Shown here: piece after piece, positions 42,032 through 50,664 of the stretch
Numbering within the stretch: the first letter of the stretch is position 1
Layout of the letters: every line of letters begins with the position of its first letter
NCBI RefSeq assembly: GCF_009906955.1
Contig: NZ_CP047656.1
Span: 3,719,001 to 3,783,000, forward strand
Direction: 5' to 3'
Length of the DNA: 64,000 bases
From: Paraglaciecola mesophila
GTDB taxonomy: Bacteria; Pseudomonadota; Gammaproteobacteria; Enterobacterales; Alteromonadaceae
Position numbers and translations under genes: made by a program
Notes under the pieces: model-generated
What the model was told of the DNA's origin: nothing
Seen by the model: only the letters and a program-made list of their open reading frames with translations
Database searches by the model: none

Positions 42032-43417
42032 ATGACATCAAATATAGATTTAGTGATTAATTTCACCTACGTAATTTCCGCGGCTTTATTTATTTTTGGC
42101 TTAAAGTTATTGGGTCATCCCTCTAGCGCACGCAAAGGCAATTTAGTCTCAGCTGTAGCGATGTTACTAGCGATTGTGGTCACTCTGCTAGATAACAACA
42201 TTGTAAACTTCCAGTGGATTGCTATTGCTATGTTGGCGGGGGCCGTAGTTGGCTTTTTTGCGGCGCGTTTGGTTGCCATGACAGACATGCCTGAAATGGT
42301 TTCTCTGCTTAACGGGGTAGGCGGCCTAGCAAGTGTGTTTGTCGCTTGGGCAACCATTCAAAGCGGTTCTGGGTTAACTGCATTTATCTTGGTGGTGACC
42401 TTTCTTGCACTATTAATTGGTGGTGTGACATTCTCTGGCAGTATCGTAGCATGGGCCAAACTAAGTGAGCGCATCACTGGGCGTGCTGTGACCTTTAGCG
42501 GGCAAGCCATCGTCAATGTGATTATAGTGTTAGCTATTATCGTCACAGGGTACGCCTTTGTTGCCCAGCCGGAGATTGCGCTTTCTTCTGCACAAGTGTT
42601 GTATGTTGCTTTAGCGTTATCCTTACTGTTTGGCATTATGTTAGTTCTGCCTATCGGTGGTGCTGATATGCCCGTGGTTATTTCGTTGCTTAACAGTTAC
42701 TCAGGTTTAGCGGCTTGTGCTGCTGGTTTCGCATTGCAGAATAACATTCTTATTGTGGCCGGTTCGCTGGTGGGTGCAAGCGGCATCATCCTAACCAACA
42801 TTATGTGTAAAGCCATGAATCGTTCGTTAAGCAACGTCCTGTTTTCAGGGTTTATGCCAGTGCATAGCTCTGACATGGTCATTGAGGGGGAAGTGAAACC
42901 TCTGTCTGCAGATGATGCCTTCTATGTATTAGAAGCGGCGCAGTCTGTTGTGGTTATTCCTGGTTACGGTATGGCGGTTGCGCAAGCACAACACGTAATG
43001 AAGGAATTACAACTGCAACTTGAAGACAACGGCTGTGAAGTAGCTTACGCTATTCACCCCGTAGCGGGGCGTATGCCAGGTCACATGAATGTTTTGTTAG
43101 CTGAAGCAGATGTTTCATACGAGCATTTATTTGAAATGGATGATATCAATAAGCGTATCGAAAACTTTGATGTGGCTATGGTTATAGGCGCTAACGACGT
43201 GGTTAACCCTGCGGCTCGTGAAATGAAAGGCAGCCCAATTTATGGCATGCCAGTGATTAATGCTGATTTAGCGAAAAACGTGTTTGTACTTAAGCGTGGT
43301 ATGGCGTCAGGTTTCGCCGGAATAGACAATCCACTGTTCTTTAAACCGAACACGCGAATGATTTTTGGTGATGCAAAAGAAACCCTAGGTAATATCGTTA
43401 AGCAGTTTAACGACTAA
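42032..43417 (+). CDS. pntB: NAD(P) transhydrogenase, beta subunit
   Basis: 461 residues: eight or nine membrane segments (about 1-260) and a soluble NADP-binding domain (about 285-461) with VVIPGYGMAVAQAQH, AIHPVAGRMPGHMNVLLAEA, GANDVVNPAA, LKRGMASGFAGIDNPLF and MIFGDAK. These are the nucleotide-binding and hinge motifs of PntB. Together with the two alpha parts, the operon is complete. It ends at a strong terminator. AGGCGGGACGAG upstream gives a good ribosome site. Confidence 0.95.
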   Translation: MTSNIDLVINFTYVISAALFIFGLKLLGHPSSARKGNLVSAVAMLLAIVVTLLDNNIVNFQWIAIAMLAGAVVGFFAARLVAMTDMPEMVSLLNGVGGLASVFVAWATIQSGSGLTAFILVVTFLALLIGGVTFSGSIVAWAKLSERITGRAVTFSGQAIVNVIIVLAIIVTGYAFVAQPEIALSSAQVLYVALALSLLFGIMLVLPIGGADMPVVISLLNSYSGLAACAAGFALQNNILIVAGSLVGASGIILTNIMCKAMNRSLSNVLFSGFMPVHSSDMVIEGEVKPLSADDAFYVLEAAQSVVVIPGYGMAVAQAQHVMKELQLQLEDNGCEVAYAIHPVAGRMPGHMNVLLAEADVSYEHLFEMDDINKRIENFDVAMVIGANDVVNPAAREMKGSPIYGMPVINADLAKNVFVLKRGMASGFAGIDNPLFFKPNTRMIFGDAKETLGNIVKQFND

Positions 43418-43443
43418 GCGTTGTGCAAGTTTATTCTTTGATG

Positions 43444-43471
43444 AAAGCCCCTGTTTACAGGGGCTTTTTTT
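43444..43471 (+). terminator. Rho-independent terminator of the pnt operon
   Basis: AAAGCCCCTG-ttta-CAGGGGCTTT followed by more Ts, 27 bases after pntB. Confidence 0.92.
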
Positions 43472-43553
43472 ATTCAACACAGGGAGCAGTCGGGTTATAT
43501 CAATCCGCATTTATCATTGCTCCCTCTGAATGCCTCCAACGGTTTTTTGATTA

Positions 43554-43818
43554 ATACCAATTCCATTAAATAATTAACCACTCAGCGAAAATTTAAAAGG
43601 ACTTAGTCAAGGCGCTTGAATGAAGTAATAGTGGTGCTCTTTCGAGTTCGAGCAACACAGAGTAAGTCCTTTTAAAATTCGCCCGAAGGGAATTCCCCAG
43701 CGGGTTTTGCACTACGTTCTCGGTATTTGAAAGGGAACAACCATTACTACACACCGACGCCTTGTTCAAAACCCGCTGGATGAATTCTGAGAGGCCAATT
43801 ATTTAATGTAATTGGTAT
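43554..43818. repeat. 265-bp non-coding element with terminal and nested inverted repeats (MITE-like)
   Basis: The first 22 bases and the reverse complement of the last 22 match at 21 positions (ATACCAATT.CATTAAATAATT). Inside, AATTTAAAAGGACTTA (about 43589-43604) pairs with TAAGTCCTTTTAAAATT (about 43664-43680), and CCAGCGGGTTTTG (43697-43709) pairs perfectly with CAAAACCCGCTGG (43767-43779). No long open frame. Diverged end fragments occur at 3234-3294 and 56739-56817, so this is a dispersed repeat. No clear target-site duplication was seen. Confidence 0.8.
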
Positions 43819-43845
43819 AAGGCATCGCTATGTCGTAATGGTTGC

Positions 43846-44847
43846 CTACCTTTTAAACACTGCCTGATTCTTACCTTTTCGCTTGGCACAATACAGCCGT
43901 TCATCAGCCTGCTTTAAGTGCTGGGAGAGGGGGGTGCCGTCTTGCACTTCTGATACCCCGATACTAATTGTGATATTGATAGTCAGGGTGTCGTTACCAA
44001 ATGGTGTGTGCTGTATGGTGTGACGCAAGGTTTCGATGATGTGTACTAGACTCTCCATGGTGCAGCCTTTGAATAAAACCACAAACTCTTCTCCACCTAT
44101 ACGGTACACCTGATCATCACCAATAGTTTTCCGGACTAATTTGCTTAGTTGCAGTAAAACACAATCGCCGACATCGTGGCCAAATTTGTCGTTAATTTGC
44201 TTAAAGTCGTCGATATCAAGCAGCGCTACGCTTATAACGTCTTTATCTAGGTATTGGCTAAAATGTTCCTGTAAGGCAAGGCGATTATAAGTTTGGGTGA
44301 GGGCGTCTCTCAGGGCTAAATTGACAAGCTTCTTTTCATTACTTTTGCGGCTCATTTCGTAGCTATGTGAAATAACCCAGATAACGATGTAAGCCAAGAC
44401 GAAATTAATTAGTATCGATATAACAGCATCTGTGTTTTCAATTTGTGTATTGAAGTACAGAATATTGACTTCGATAAGCAGTAAGGCCGCGCTGCAAACT
44501 ACTCCCACGCGTTTACCAAATAGTAGGTACAGCAGAATAGGAAACGTGAGTAACCAAAACGGTAACCCGGACAATAACCCCCCATACGAGCTGACGACAC
44601 TATTGGCGAGAATATACAAAAACATGACAGCGTAACTGTGCCATTGCTGATAATGGCCCTTATGATGGTGCCAAGCAATAACAGTGCAAAAGAGACATAA
44701 AAATAAGTCTAGTGTTGCTAGCAGCCAGTAACTTTTAAGCGCATTTGCCAGCGTGACTAGGGCAGCTGCAACGGCGATGATCAGCGTTAGGCCTCGCAAG
44801 ATACGTCTGCGCAATATTTCAGTCGTATCCTTTCCTGTCATACCCAT
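43846..44847 (-). CDS. membrane-bound diguanylate cyclase (GGDEF)
   Basis: 333 residues. About six membrane helices occupy residues 15-165, a sensor-like membrane domain without a family I can name. A GGDEF domain follows, with LALRDALTQTYNR, a DIDDFKQINDKFGH block and the active-site GGEEF. The I-site position five residues before GGEEF reads IGDD rather than RxxD, so product inhibition by c-di-GMP is probably absent, unlike the REC-GGDEF protein elsewhere in this window. It makes c-di-GMP at the membrane. There are two possible starts, ATG 44847 and ATG 44841, and neither has a strong ribosome site. Confidence 0.85.
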   Translation of the reverse strand: MGMTGKDTTEILRRRILRGLTLIIAVAAALVTLANALKSYWLLATLDLFLCLFCTVIAWHHHKGHYQQWHSYAVMFLYILANSVVSSYGGLLSGLPFWLLTFPILLYLLFGKRVGVVCSAALLLIEVNILYFNTQIENTDAVISILINFVLAYIVIWVISHSYEMSRKSNEKKLVNLALRDALTQTYNRLALQEHFSQYLDKDVISVALLDIDDFKQINDKFGHDVGDCVLLQLSKLVRKTIGDDQVYRIGGEEFVVLFKGCTMESLVHIIETLRHTIQHTPFGNDTLTINITISIGVSEVQDGTPLSQHLKQADERLYCAKRKGKNQAVFKR

Positions 44848-45115
44848 ACTTCAAGTATCCAGCTACAAATCACTTCGTTTTTAACCCACTAGAATTTACA
44901 TTGACCATGTAAGATTAGTTCACCAGATACAATTTGCGAGGAGAGTCAGCTACGGGCAGAGATTTTAACCTATTAAATTCAGGTGCTAAATTTAGGCACT
45001 TAAGTCACGGATGCTTTGCCTAGAGTGTGACAAGTACATCCGTATGATATTTTTTACGTTACCGGGGCGCTCACTGCGCCATTATTGGTGAATGGGGCAG
45101 GGCGTGTTGTGGATA

Positions 45116-45526
45116 TTACTGTTTTATATTGGCAGCCAATTTTTCTCGATAAGGCGTGCAGCCTTTGTATGCTTCTTTATAACGCCAGCGTTTAATTGTT
45201 TTGTGGGTATCTGTGATCACCGTCAACTCGCACTCAATATTAACCTGAGTAGGTTGCATCATGGTTTTAGCGATAAGCGGATCTTGGCCTTCAAGCCCGG
45301 TGGCTCGTTCCGTTTCTGTCACCAAATCAGTATGATTTCTAATAATTTGATAGCGATATGTGATTTCGTTATCAATTAATTCAATATCTTCGGGAAAACC
45401 AATCACGCTAAAGAGATGATTAATAGGTTGACCTTTAAACGGGGTTAAACCGTCGTCTAACGGCGGTAAACTGGCGCAACCGAATAATAAAGTCGGGGCA
45501 AGTAAAAGCAAATAGGTTATTTTCAT
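45116..45526 (-). CDS. small lipoprotein of unknown function
   Basis: 136 residues beginning with a lipoprotein signal: MKITYLLLLAPTLLFGC, with the lipobox LFGC and Ala-Ser after the Cys (position 17). That favours outer-membrane sorting rather than inner-membrane retention. The mature part has no family I recognise; it contains a GFP...NEITYRYQI segment and two later cysteines (near residues 97 and 126) that could form a disulfide. The start is ATG 45526. It lies 270 bases upstream of the diguanylate cyclase on the same strand and divergent from the CDF gene, so no function can be inferred from neighbours. Confidence 0.72.
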   Translation of the reverse strand: MKITYLLLLAPTLLFGCASLPPLDDGLTPFKGQPINHLFSVIGFPEDIELIDNEITYRYQIIRNHTDLVTETERATGLEGQDPLIAKTMMQPTQVNIECELTVITDTHKTIKRWRYKEAYKGCTPYREKLAANIKQ

Positions 45527-45732
45527 TACGTCACTTTACGGGAATTAAAAGTTAAAGCAGAGACAGTTCCTGCAGGTTCAAGTTCAATTGTGGTTTGTCT
45601 TATTGGTTAAACAACAGACTAGCATCTTTTTCTTTAATTATTTGAATGACAGTGCTGCAGCAATCAAAGGGATTTTACTATATGTTAGACATACATAATT
45701 AAACATGCAGTAATGAGATAACAGACAGCATC

Positions 45733-46713
45733 ATGAGCCTAAAAAGTGAAAGCACACAAAGTGATAGCCAAGCCAATGTTACCCCTTCTTCGGTGAAAAA
45801 GCAGCGCGAACCTAATCATGGCCACTCGCACTCTCATCATGGACACCATCACCATATCGACCCCTCATCATCGAGAATTGGCTGGGCATTTTTACTTAAT
45901 GTAACCTTCACCATCATAGAATTTATTGGCGGCTGGTTAACAAACAGCACGGCCATTATGGCTGATGCCGTCCATGATTTAGGTGATAGCTTATCTATCG
46001 GCACTGCTTGGTTGCTCAATCGCGCCGGCAACAAAAAAGCCACAGAAAGATTTACTTACGGCTTTAAACGCTTATCGCTGTTAGCAGCCATGCTCAATGG
46101 CATTGTGCTTGTCTGTGGTTCTGTATGGGTACTTATAATGAGTGTACCGCGTTTGTTTGCACCTGAAATGCCGCATACTGAGGGCATGTTTTTGCTGGCG
46201 TTACTTGGAGTAGGCGTTAATGGGGTGGCAGCCTATAAGCTCAGTGCAGGGAAAAGCCTTAATGAACGTGTTTTGAATTGGCATTTAATTGAGGATGTAC
46301 TGGGCTGGGTAGCGGTATTGATTGTGTCAGTGGTGCTAATGTTCGTGAACCTACCCATTTTAGATCCTTTGCTGTCAATTGGGTTTACCTTATTTATTTT
46401 GTACAACGTAGTGCGCAACATACAAACAACATTAACGTTATTTCTGCAGGGTGTACCTGATGAAACCTTGCATGACGACATTAAAAAGAAGTTGATGAAT
46501 ATCGAATACGTCGCGGATATTCACCATCTTCATTTTTGGTCGTTGGATGGTGAGCAACATGTTTTAACGGCGCATCTCGTCCTAAATAAAGCATTGGAGC
46601 CCGAATGCTTGGTAAAAATAAAATGTGAGGTCGCTGAGTGCCTGAGTGAATATGCCTTGGCGCATACAACCATAGAGTTTGAGTTTCCTGATGAAGCATG
46701 TCGCGATGATTAG
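45733..46713 (+). CDS. cation diffusion facilitator (zinc efflux, CzcD/ZitB-like)
   Basis: 326 residues. A His-rich N-terminal tail (HGHSHSHHGHHHH, about residues 30-42) precedes six membrane segments. Zinc-site motifs are HDLGDS in helix II (ADAVHDLGDSLSIGTAW) and HLIEDVLGW in helix V, followed by a cytoplasmic ferredoxin-like domain with DIHHLHFW. The family exports Zn2+ or related ions in exchange for protons. There is no clear strong ribosome site; the sequence before ATG 45733 is only GAGATAACAGACAGCATC. It is closed by a strong shared terminator. Confidence 0.9.
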   Translation: MSLKSESTQSDSQANVTPSSVKKQREPNHGHSHSHHGHHHHIDPSSSRIGWAFLLNVTFTIIEFIGGWLTNSTAIMADAVHDLGDSLSIGTAWLLNRAGNKKATERFTYGFKRLSLLAAMLNGIVLVCGSVWVLIMSVPRLFAPEMPHTEGMFLLALLGVGVNGVAAYKLSAGKSLNERVLNWHLIEDVLGWVAVLIVSVVLMFVNLPILDPLLSIGFTLFILYNVVRNIQTTLTLFLQGVPDETLHDDIKKKLMNIEYVADIHHLHFWSLDGEQHVLTAHLVLNKALEPECLVKIKCEVAECLSEYALAHTTIEFEFPDEACRDD

Positions 46714-46780
46714 TCCTGCTGTTGTTACGCAGGGCAAAGTAAGCTCGTAAATAAGCTATGCAAACCCGAACAAAATGGGC

Positions 46781-46819
46781 AAAAAAGGCTGATTGACGTA
46801 TGCCGTCAATCAGCCTTTT
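46781..46819. terminator. bidirectional Rho-independent terminator
   Basis: AAAAGGCTGATTGACG and CGTCAATCAGCCTTTT form a perfect 16-bp stem around a 5-base loop, between the convergent CDF and PL17 genes. Confidence 0.93.
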
Positions 46820-46850
46820 ATCTTCGCATTAGCTGTTGGCTTTCGTTCGC

Positions 46851-49100
46851 TTATAAGGCACTTGTATACAGGTAGGGGCCGGTCCAGCGATACACCTTAC
46901 CGTTCAGTTTTAGCTTATGCTGGGTACTTTTCGCGGCATCTGAATTCGATAAAATAAATATACTTTCTTGGCCTTTAACGTGAGCAATTGAAACTGCTGT
47001 ATATTTGTCGTCATCGCGCACCAGGGTCAATTGGGCGATGCTGCTATCAGAGTTAACCGATAACTCCGACACAGGGCTATAACTTCCATGGGGCTCTATG
47101 ACAGAGGCAAACGTGGTACTTGCCGTATCTTTTCTGCGGATCATTAGAGCGGCGTCTCTACGCAAGTTGAAATCCGGATCATTGGCGCCTAAGCGGGTCA
47201 GCAGCAACTCGTCAGACTCATCTGTGGCTGAGGTCAAGGTATAGTATTTGCCATTGCCTAGCCAAGAAAACTGCGTATTGCTCCCTGAAGGTTTACCTTT
47301 ACCTTCTAAATAAAGATGTTGATAACCATTGTCGTCCCCTAGTGGTTTTAGGACGGTAGGAGATTGATACTCGAAGTTATCACTGAGCACTTGGCCCATA
47401 TAATAAAATGGTAAATCATACTGATTTTTTCGTTCTGACTTTACTTTCATAATATCCAGAAGAAACGGCTTCTCAAAACCGTCACTTTTTATCACGGCCA
47501 TGGTGCGGTGCATCTGAGTATCAGGATAAGCGTTGCTCTCAATTGCGCTAACCACCTGCACATTTTTATTAGTGTCATCATAAAAGTACAAATCTGAGTG
47601 ATGCTCACTGGCAATCTCATATTTTCCAGAGAAGTGCATCTGTTCATTTATCGATAGCGTATTATGAGCAATGGTAGTTTTAGCCCAGGTCTTATTTTCT
47701 TTTAGATAGTTACCACCGCCTTTCTGGCCGATATTCACAAAGCGCGCAAGGCCATAATCTTGTAAGACTTCATCGCCCTTTTCATACAAAGAATACGAAA
47801 GCTTATCGTAGTGCCCGTGGCTTAGACCTTGTGCCGCATATTTGAATACCAAGGTTAAGTCTTCATTGCCATAACGTAGTACGCCGACGCCACCTTGATC
47901 ACCTGCTTGGCCATCTCTTAAGTTAATAGAATTTTTCACAAAGGGTTGAGCTTTTCCATCTCGAATCCCCATTGCCACGGCCAAGCCTGATTGGTCCAGC
48001 AGTACTTGGTTTTGCTTTTCAGCTATACTTAACAGTTGTGGGTTTTGGTTACCATATTGATAGGTAATATCAACGGCCGTCACTAACGCTGGGGTATAAT
48101 ATGACATGCCTTTTTGGCCGTCATTTAATGGAAAAAACTCTCCATCAGCATCGGTTAAGTTAAGCAGGGCGTCTACCCCTTTAAGCAGCACATTGTCTTT
48201 ATGCGAAAACACCTGCATTTCTGGTTTTACATGCTTCATCGCTAAACCGAAAATTAAAAACGGATACATGGCGTAGCGCTGATAATAGGGCCCTTCGGTA
48301 TAATAACCATCAGGTGAAAAAGGGTCTTCTAAGTTAGCTAAAAATCCCGCTTTCTGACCCGCTACTTTAATAAAACCACCGTCATTATCACGGCCACCGA
48401 GTTCAAGGCCATCATCCTCGATGCCATACAAGGCCCTGTCTAGCAGTTCTTTATCGTCCATGACGAGCGCGATCATACCAACAGCGGCGTTACCCCAGGT
48501 ACTGTGGTTATGAACTCGGTTGTAAAACTGTGGATTCTCAATAGAGATAAAATCCGCAAAAGGACGAAATAGGTTGTTCTCTAACTTGTCGCGCTCTTGT
48601 GCCGTTAGCGTATCGTATACGGCGTCATAGGCCTGAGCCATATACACCAACCAGTTACTGTCATTTAGACACTGCCAAAATAGCTTACCTCGGGCGTAAG
48701 AGCGTTCCTGTGGATGCACAGGTAAGTCTTGATACATAGCTTCATATTGAAACAGCATGTCTCGAATATACTTAGCGTATTTGTCGTCTTGGAGTATTTG
48801 ATAAAGCGCGCCGGCTTTTTGCGCCGTGAGAAAATTCAGCTTGTGTCTTTGGTGGGTGTAACCGCCGGAAAAGTCTTTTGGGATCGGGGTGTCTATGCCT
48901 AACGCGATTTCTGCATCCACTTCATCTTTAATATTTTGTACAGACGCGTCAAATAAAGGAACTTGTCCTAGATTATTTCTAATTTTATCTACACCGGCTT
49001 TGGTCATGATCAGGTTCGGATGCTCCTGAGACTGCACAGCTAAGGGCGCATTGAGTGCAGCAGCCACTAGCAGCAGGGCAGTGATTTTCATTTTTTTCAT
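46851..49100 (-). CDS. oligoalginate lyase, polysaccharide lyase family 17
   Basis: 749 residues with a signal peptide (about 1-24, MKKMKITALLLVAAALNAPLAVQSQ). There is an alpha/alpha-barrel domain (about 30-390), then a heparinase II/III-like beta-sheet domain (about 400-749). Catalytic-type residues: N198-H199 in RVHNHSTWGNA and the Tyr of GYYTEGPYYQRYA, in the positions of the Asn-His-Tyr set of Alg17c. The beta domain keeps LSHGHYDKLSYSLY. PL17 enzymes release DEH monomers exolytically from alginate oligomers, complementing the PL6 enzyme. GGAG lies ten bases before ATG 49100. The LacI gene lies 390 bases upstream on the same strand, but the lyase has its own candidate promoter. Confidence 0.92.
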   Translation of the reverse strand: MKKMKITALLLVAAALNAPLAVQSQEHPNLIMTKAGVDKIRNNLGQVPLFDASVQNIKDEVDAEIALGIDTPIPKDFSGGYTHQRHKLNFLTAQKAGALYQILQDDKYAKYIRDMLFQYEAMYQDLPVHPQERSYARGKLFWQCLNDSNWLVYMAQAYDAVYDTLTAQERDKLENNLFRPFADFISIENPQFYNRVHNHSTWGNAAVGMIALVMDDKELLDRALYGIEDDGLELGGRDNDGGFIKVAGQKAGFLANLEDPFSPDGYYTEGPYYQRYAMYPFLIFGLAMKHVKPEMQVFSHKDNVLLKGVDALLNLTDADGEFFPLNDGQKGMSYYTPALVTAVDITYQYGNQNPQLLSIAEKQNQVLLDQSGLAVAMGIRDGKAQPFVKNSINLRDGQAGDQGGVGVLRYGNEDLTLVFKYAAQGLSHGHYDKLSYSLYEKGDEVLQDYGLARFVNIGQKGGGNYLKENKTWAKTTIAHNTLSINEQMHFSGKYEIASEHHSDLYFYDDTNKNVQVVSAIESNAYPDTQMHRTMAVIKSDGFEKPFLLDIMKVKSERKNQYDLPFYYMGQVLSDNFEYQSPTVLKPLGDDNGYQHLYLEGKGKPSGSNTQFSWLGNGKYYTLTSATDESDELLLTRLGANDPDFNLRRDAALMIRRKDTASTTFASVIEPHGSYSPVSELSVNSDSSIAQLTLVRDDDKYTAVSIAHVKGQESIFILSNSDAAKSTQHKLKLNGKVYRWTGPYLYTSAL

Positions 49101-49490
49101 CGCGATTGTCTCCGGTTCTATACCTGTTCTTTTACTCAAATGTAAACCATGCGCCCATACTGATGACTGTCGGGCAGTCTTTTATCTCAAATTCGTCTTT
49201 GTTTACATATGCTTTTGAAATCTTGGGCTTACATCACTTTGAATTGTTAACGTAATGATATTATCCGTTGCAAACTTAACTGATTGGTAGGTTAGATGTC
49301 AATTATTTGTTATACCAAATGTTTAACCAATTTGCTGCTTCTTTATTTCCAATCTTAAATCAGTGAAGTTAGGGTAGATAAAGGCTCCTGAGGATGGCGT
49401 TTACGATTAAATGAAGCTTAGGTACGGGCTCAATACACCCAGAGTATGTTGCTTTCTGTGCGTTATATAGGACTGCCAATAAAAAATTGG
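49101..49490 (-). other. 390-bp control region between LacI and PL17 genes
   Basis: Read on the minus strand, two TTGGT elements (plus-strand ACCAA 49326-49330 and 49314-49318) are 12 bases apart. A candidate promoter (49274-49302) follows, with another ACCAA in its spacer. The PL17 leader would be about 170 nt. No gene was recognised. Confidence 0.45.
49274..49302 (-). promoter_or_regulatory. candidate sigma-70 promoter of the PL17 gene
   Basis: On the minus strand: TTGACA, 17 bases containing ACCAATC, then TTAAGT. It has the same perfect -35, 17-base spacing and weak -10 as the SDR and PL6 promoter candidates. Confidence 0.4.
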
Positions 49491-50510
49491 TCACAAATTT
49501 GGTAAAATTCGTTTACAGGACAGACGCTCCATTAAAGAACATGGGAGCATGATTCGTTGGGGACTAAGACCCGGGTTCTTAATATTATTCAGCAGCAGTT
49601 TTGTAGCTTCGCGGCCTATTTGATATGGGTTTTGCGTGATAACCGTAATAGGAACGTTGAAAAATTCAGCCATAGGAATGTCATCAAAGCCGAGTAAAGA
49701 AACGTCATCAGGTATTGTCACCTTTGCCTTGTTTAAGGCTGATAGTAGTTCGGTCGTGATAGGCATATGTTGTGTGAAAAACGCTGTTGGCGGGTTGCTT
49801 TCATTCAAAACCGTTAAAGGGGAACGAGCAAAGCCAGCGTCACGCTGCCAATATTGTATAAGTTGTTGGTCTACTGGCAGTTGATAATGCATTAATGCGT
49901 CGATATAGCCTAGATAGCGATCTTTTCTCGATTTCACTTTAGTAAAATCTTGAGTCACAAAGCAAATGCGTCTGTGGCCTTGTTTTATCAAGTACTCAGT
50001 GGCTTCAAATGCGGCTTTTCGATAATCAGAAATAATTATACTTTTCTCATTACCCTCGTGTTCGAGCTGAAAGTTGACTATGGGTAGACCATTAGCAATA
50101 TATTTATTGATTAAAGCGGTGTTTTCACCGGTGGCGGCGATAAGGATCCCATCGACTCTTGATTGATATAGCGCTTCTAGTGAACGCGCTTCAATTTCAG
50201 GATCAACATCAGTGTTGTATATCAACACATTATAATTGCTTGTTTTACAGTAGTCGTCTATGCCTCTAATGGTTCTGCTGGTATCAAAGCCCGTTATATC
50301 TCTAACAATCACGCCAATCGTTTTGGTTTCATCAAGTTTAAGGCTTCTCGCGATAGGGTTAGGAACATAACTAAGCTTATCTACTGCTAACCTAATACGC
50401 TCCTTTGTTTTTTCAGACATGTATTCAAAGCGCCCGTTTAAATACTGAGATACGGTGCTTTTCGAGACTCCCGCTAGGTTTGCGACATCGATTAATTTTA
50501 TTTTTGCCAT
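49491..50510 (-). CDS. LacI-family transcriptional regulator
   Basis: 339 residues: helix-turn-helix IKLIDVANLAGVSKSTVSQYLNG (about 3-26), hinge helix region NPIARSLK, then the periplasmic-binding-protein-like sugar domain (IGVIVRDITGFD..., DGILIAA, LLGFDDIPMAEFF). LacI proteins repress sugar genes until an inducer binds. Two identical 12-bp palindromes lie just upstream, between this gene and the divergent SSS symporter gene, and a near-identical one lies before uxuB. It therefore probably controls itself, the symporter operon and the UxuB/UxuA operon. The start is ATG 50510, at the HTH; the frame is open further upstream, but that would put codons before the conserved domain. Confidence 0.88.
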   Translation of the reverse strand: MAKIKLIDVANLAGVSKSTVSQYLNGRFEYMSEKTKERIRLAVDKLSYVPNPIARSLKLDETKTIGVIVRDITGFDTSRTIRGIDDYCKTSNYNVLIYNTDVDPEIEARSLEALYQSRVDGILIAATGENTALINKYIANGLPIVNFQLEHEGNEKSIIISDYRKAAFEATEYLIKQGHRRICFVTQDFTKVKSRKDRYLGYIDALMHYQLPVDQQLIQYWQRDAGFARSPLTVLNESNPPTAFFTQHMPITTELLSALNKAKVTIPDDVSLLGFDDIPMAEFFNVPITVITQNPYQIGREATKLLLNNIKNPGLSPQRIMLPCSLMERLSCKRILPNL

Positions 50511-50580
50511 GAAGGTTTCAAAGAGATCTCTAATTTCGGAGCAGATTGACATTCTGCAAGAGTGTGGTAATTTTATCAAC

Positions 50581-50605
50581 TAAATCGATTTACTAAATCG
50601 ATTTA
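50581..50605. promoter_or_regulatory. tandem LacI-type operators
   Basis: Two copies of the perfect palindrome TAAATCGATTTA (50581-50592, 50594-50605), 13 bp apart, between the LacI gene and the divergent symporter gene. The central CG and 6+6 symmetry are typical of LacI operators. Confidence 0.7.
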
Positions 50606-50664
50606 TATTTATCTGGAATGATAAATATAAGATAAGCAAACGTCGCTTCATATGGGGTAAGAAA

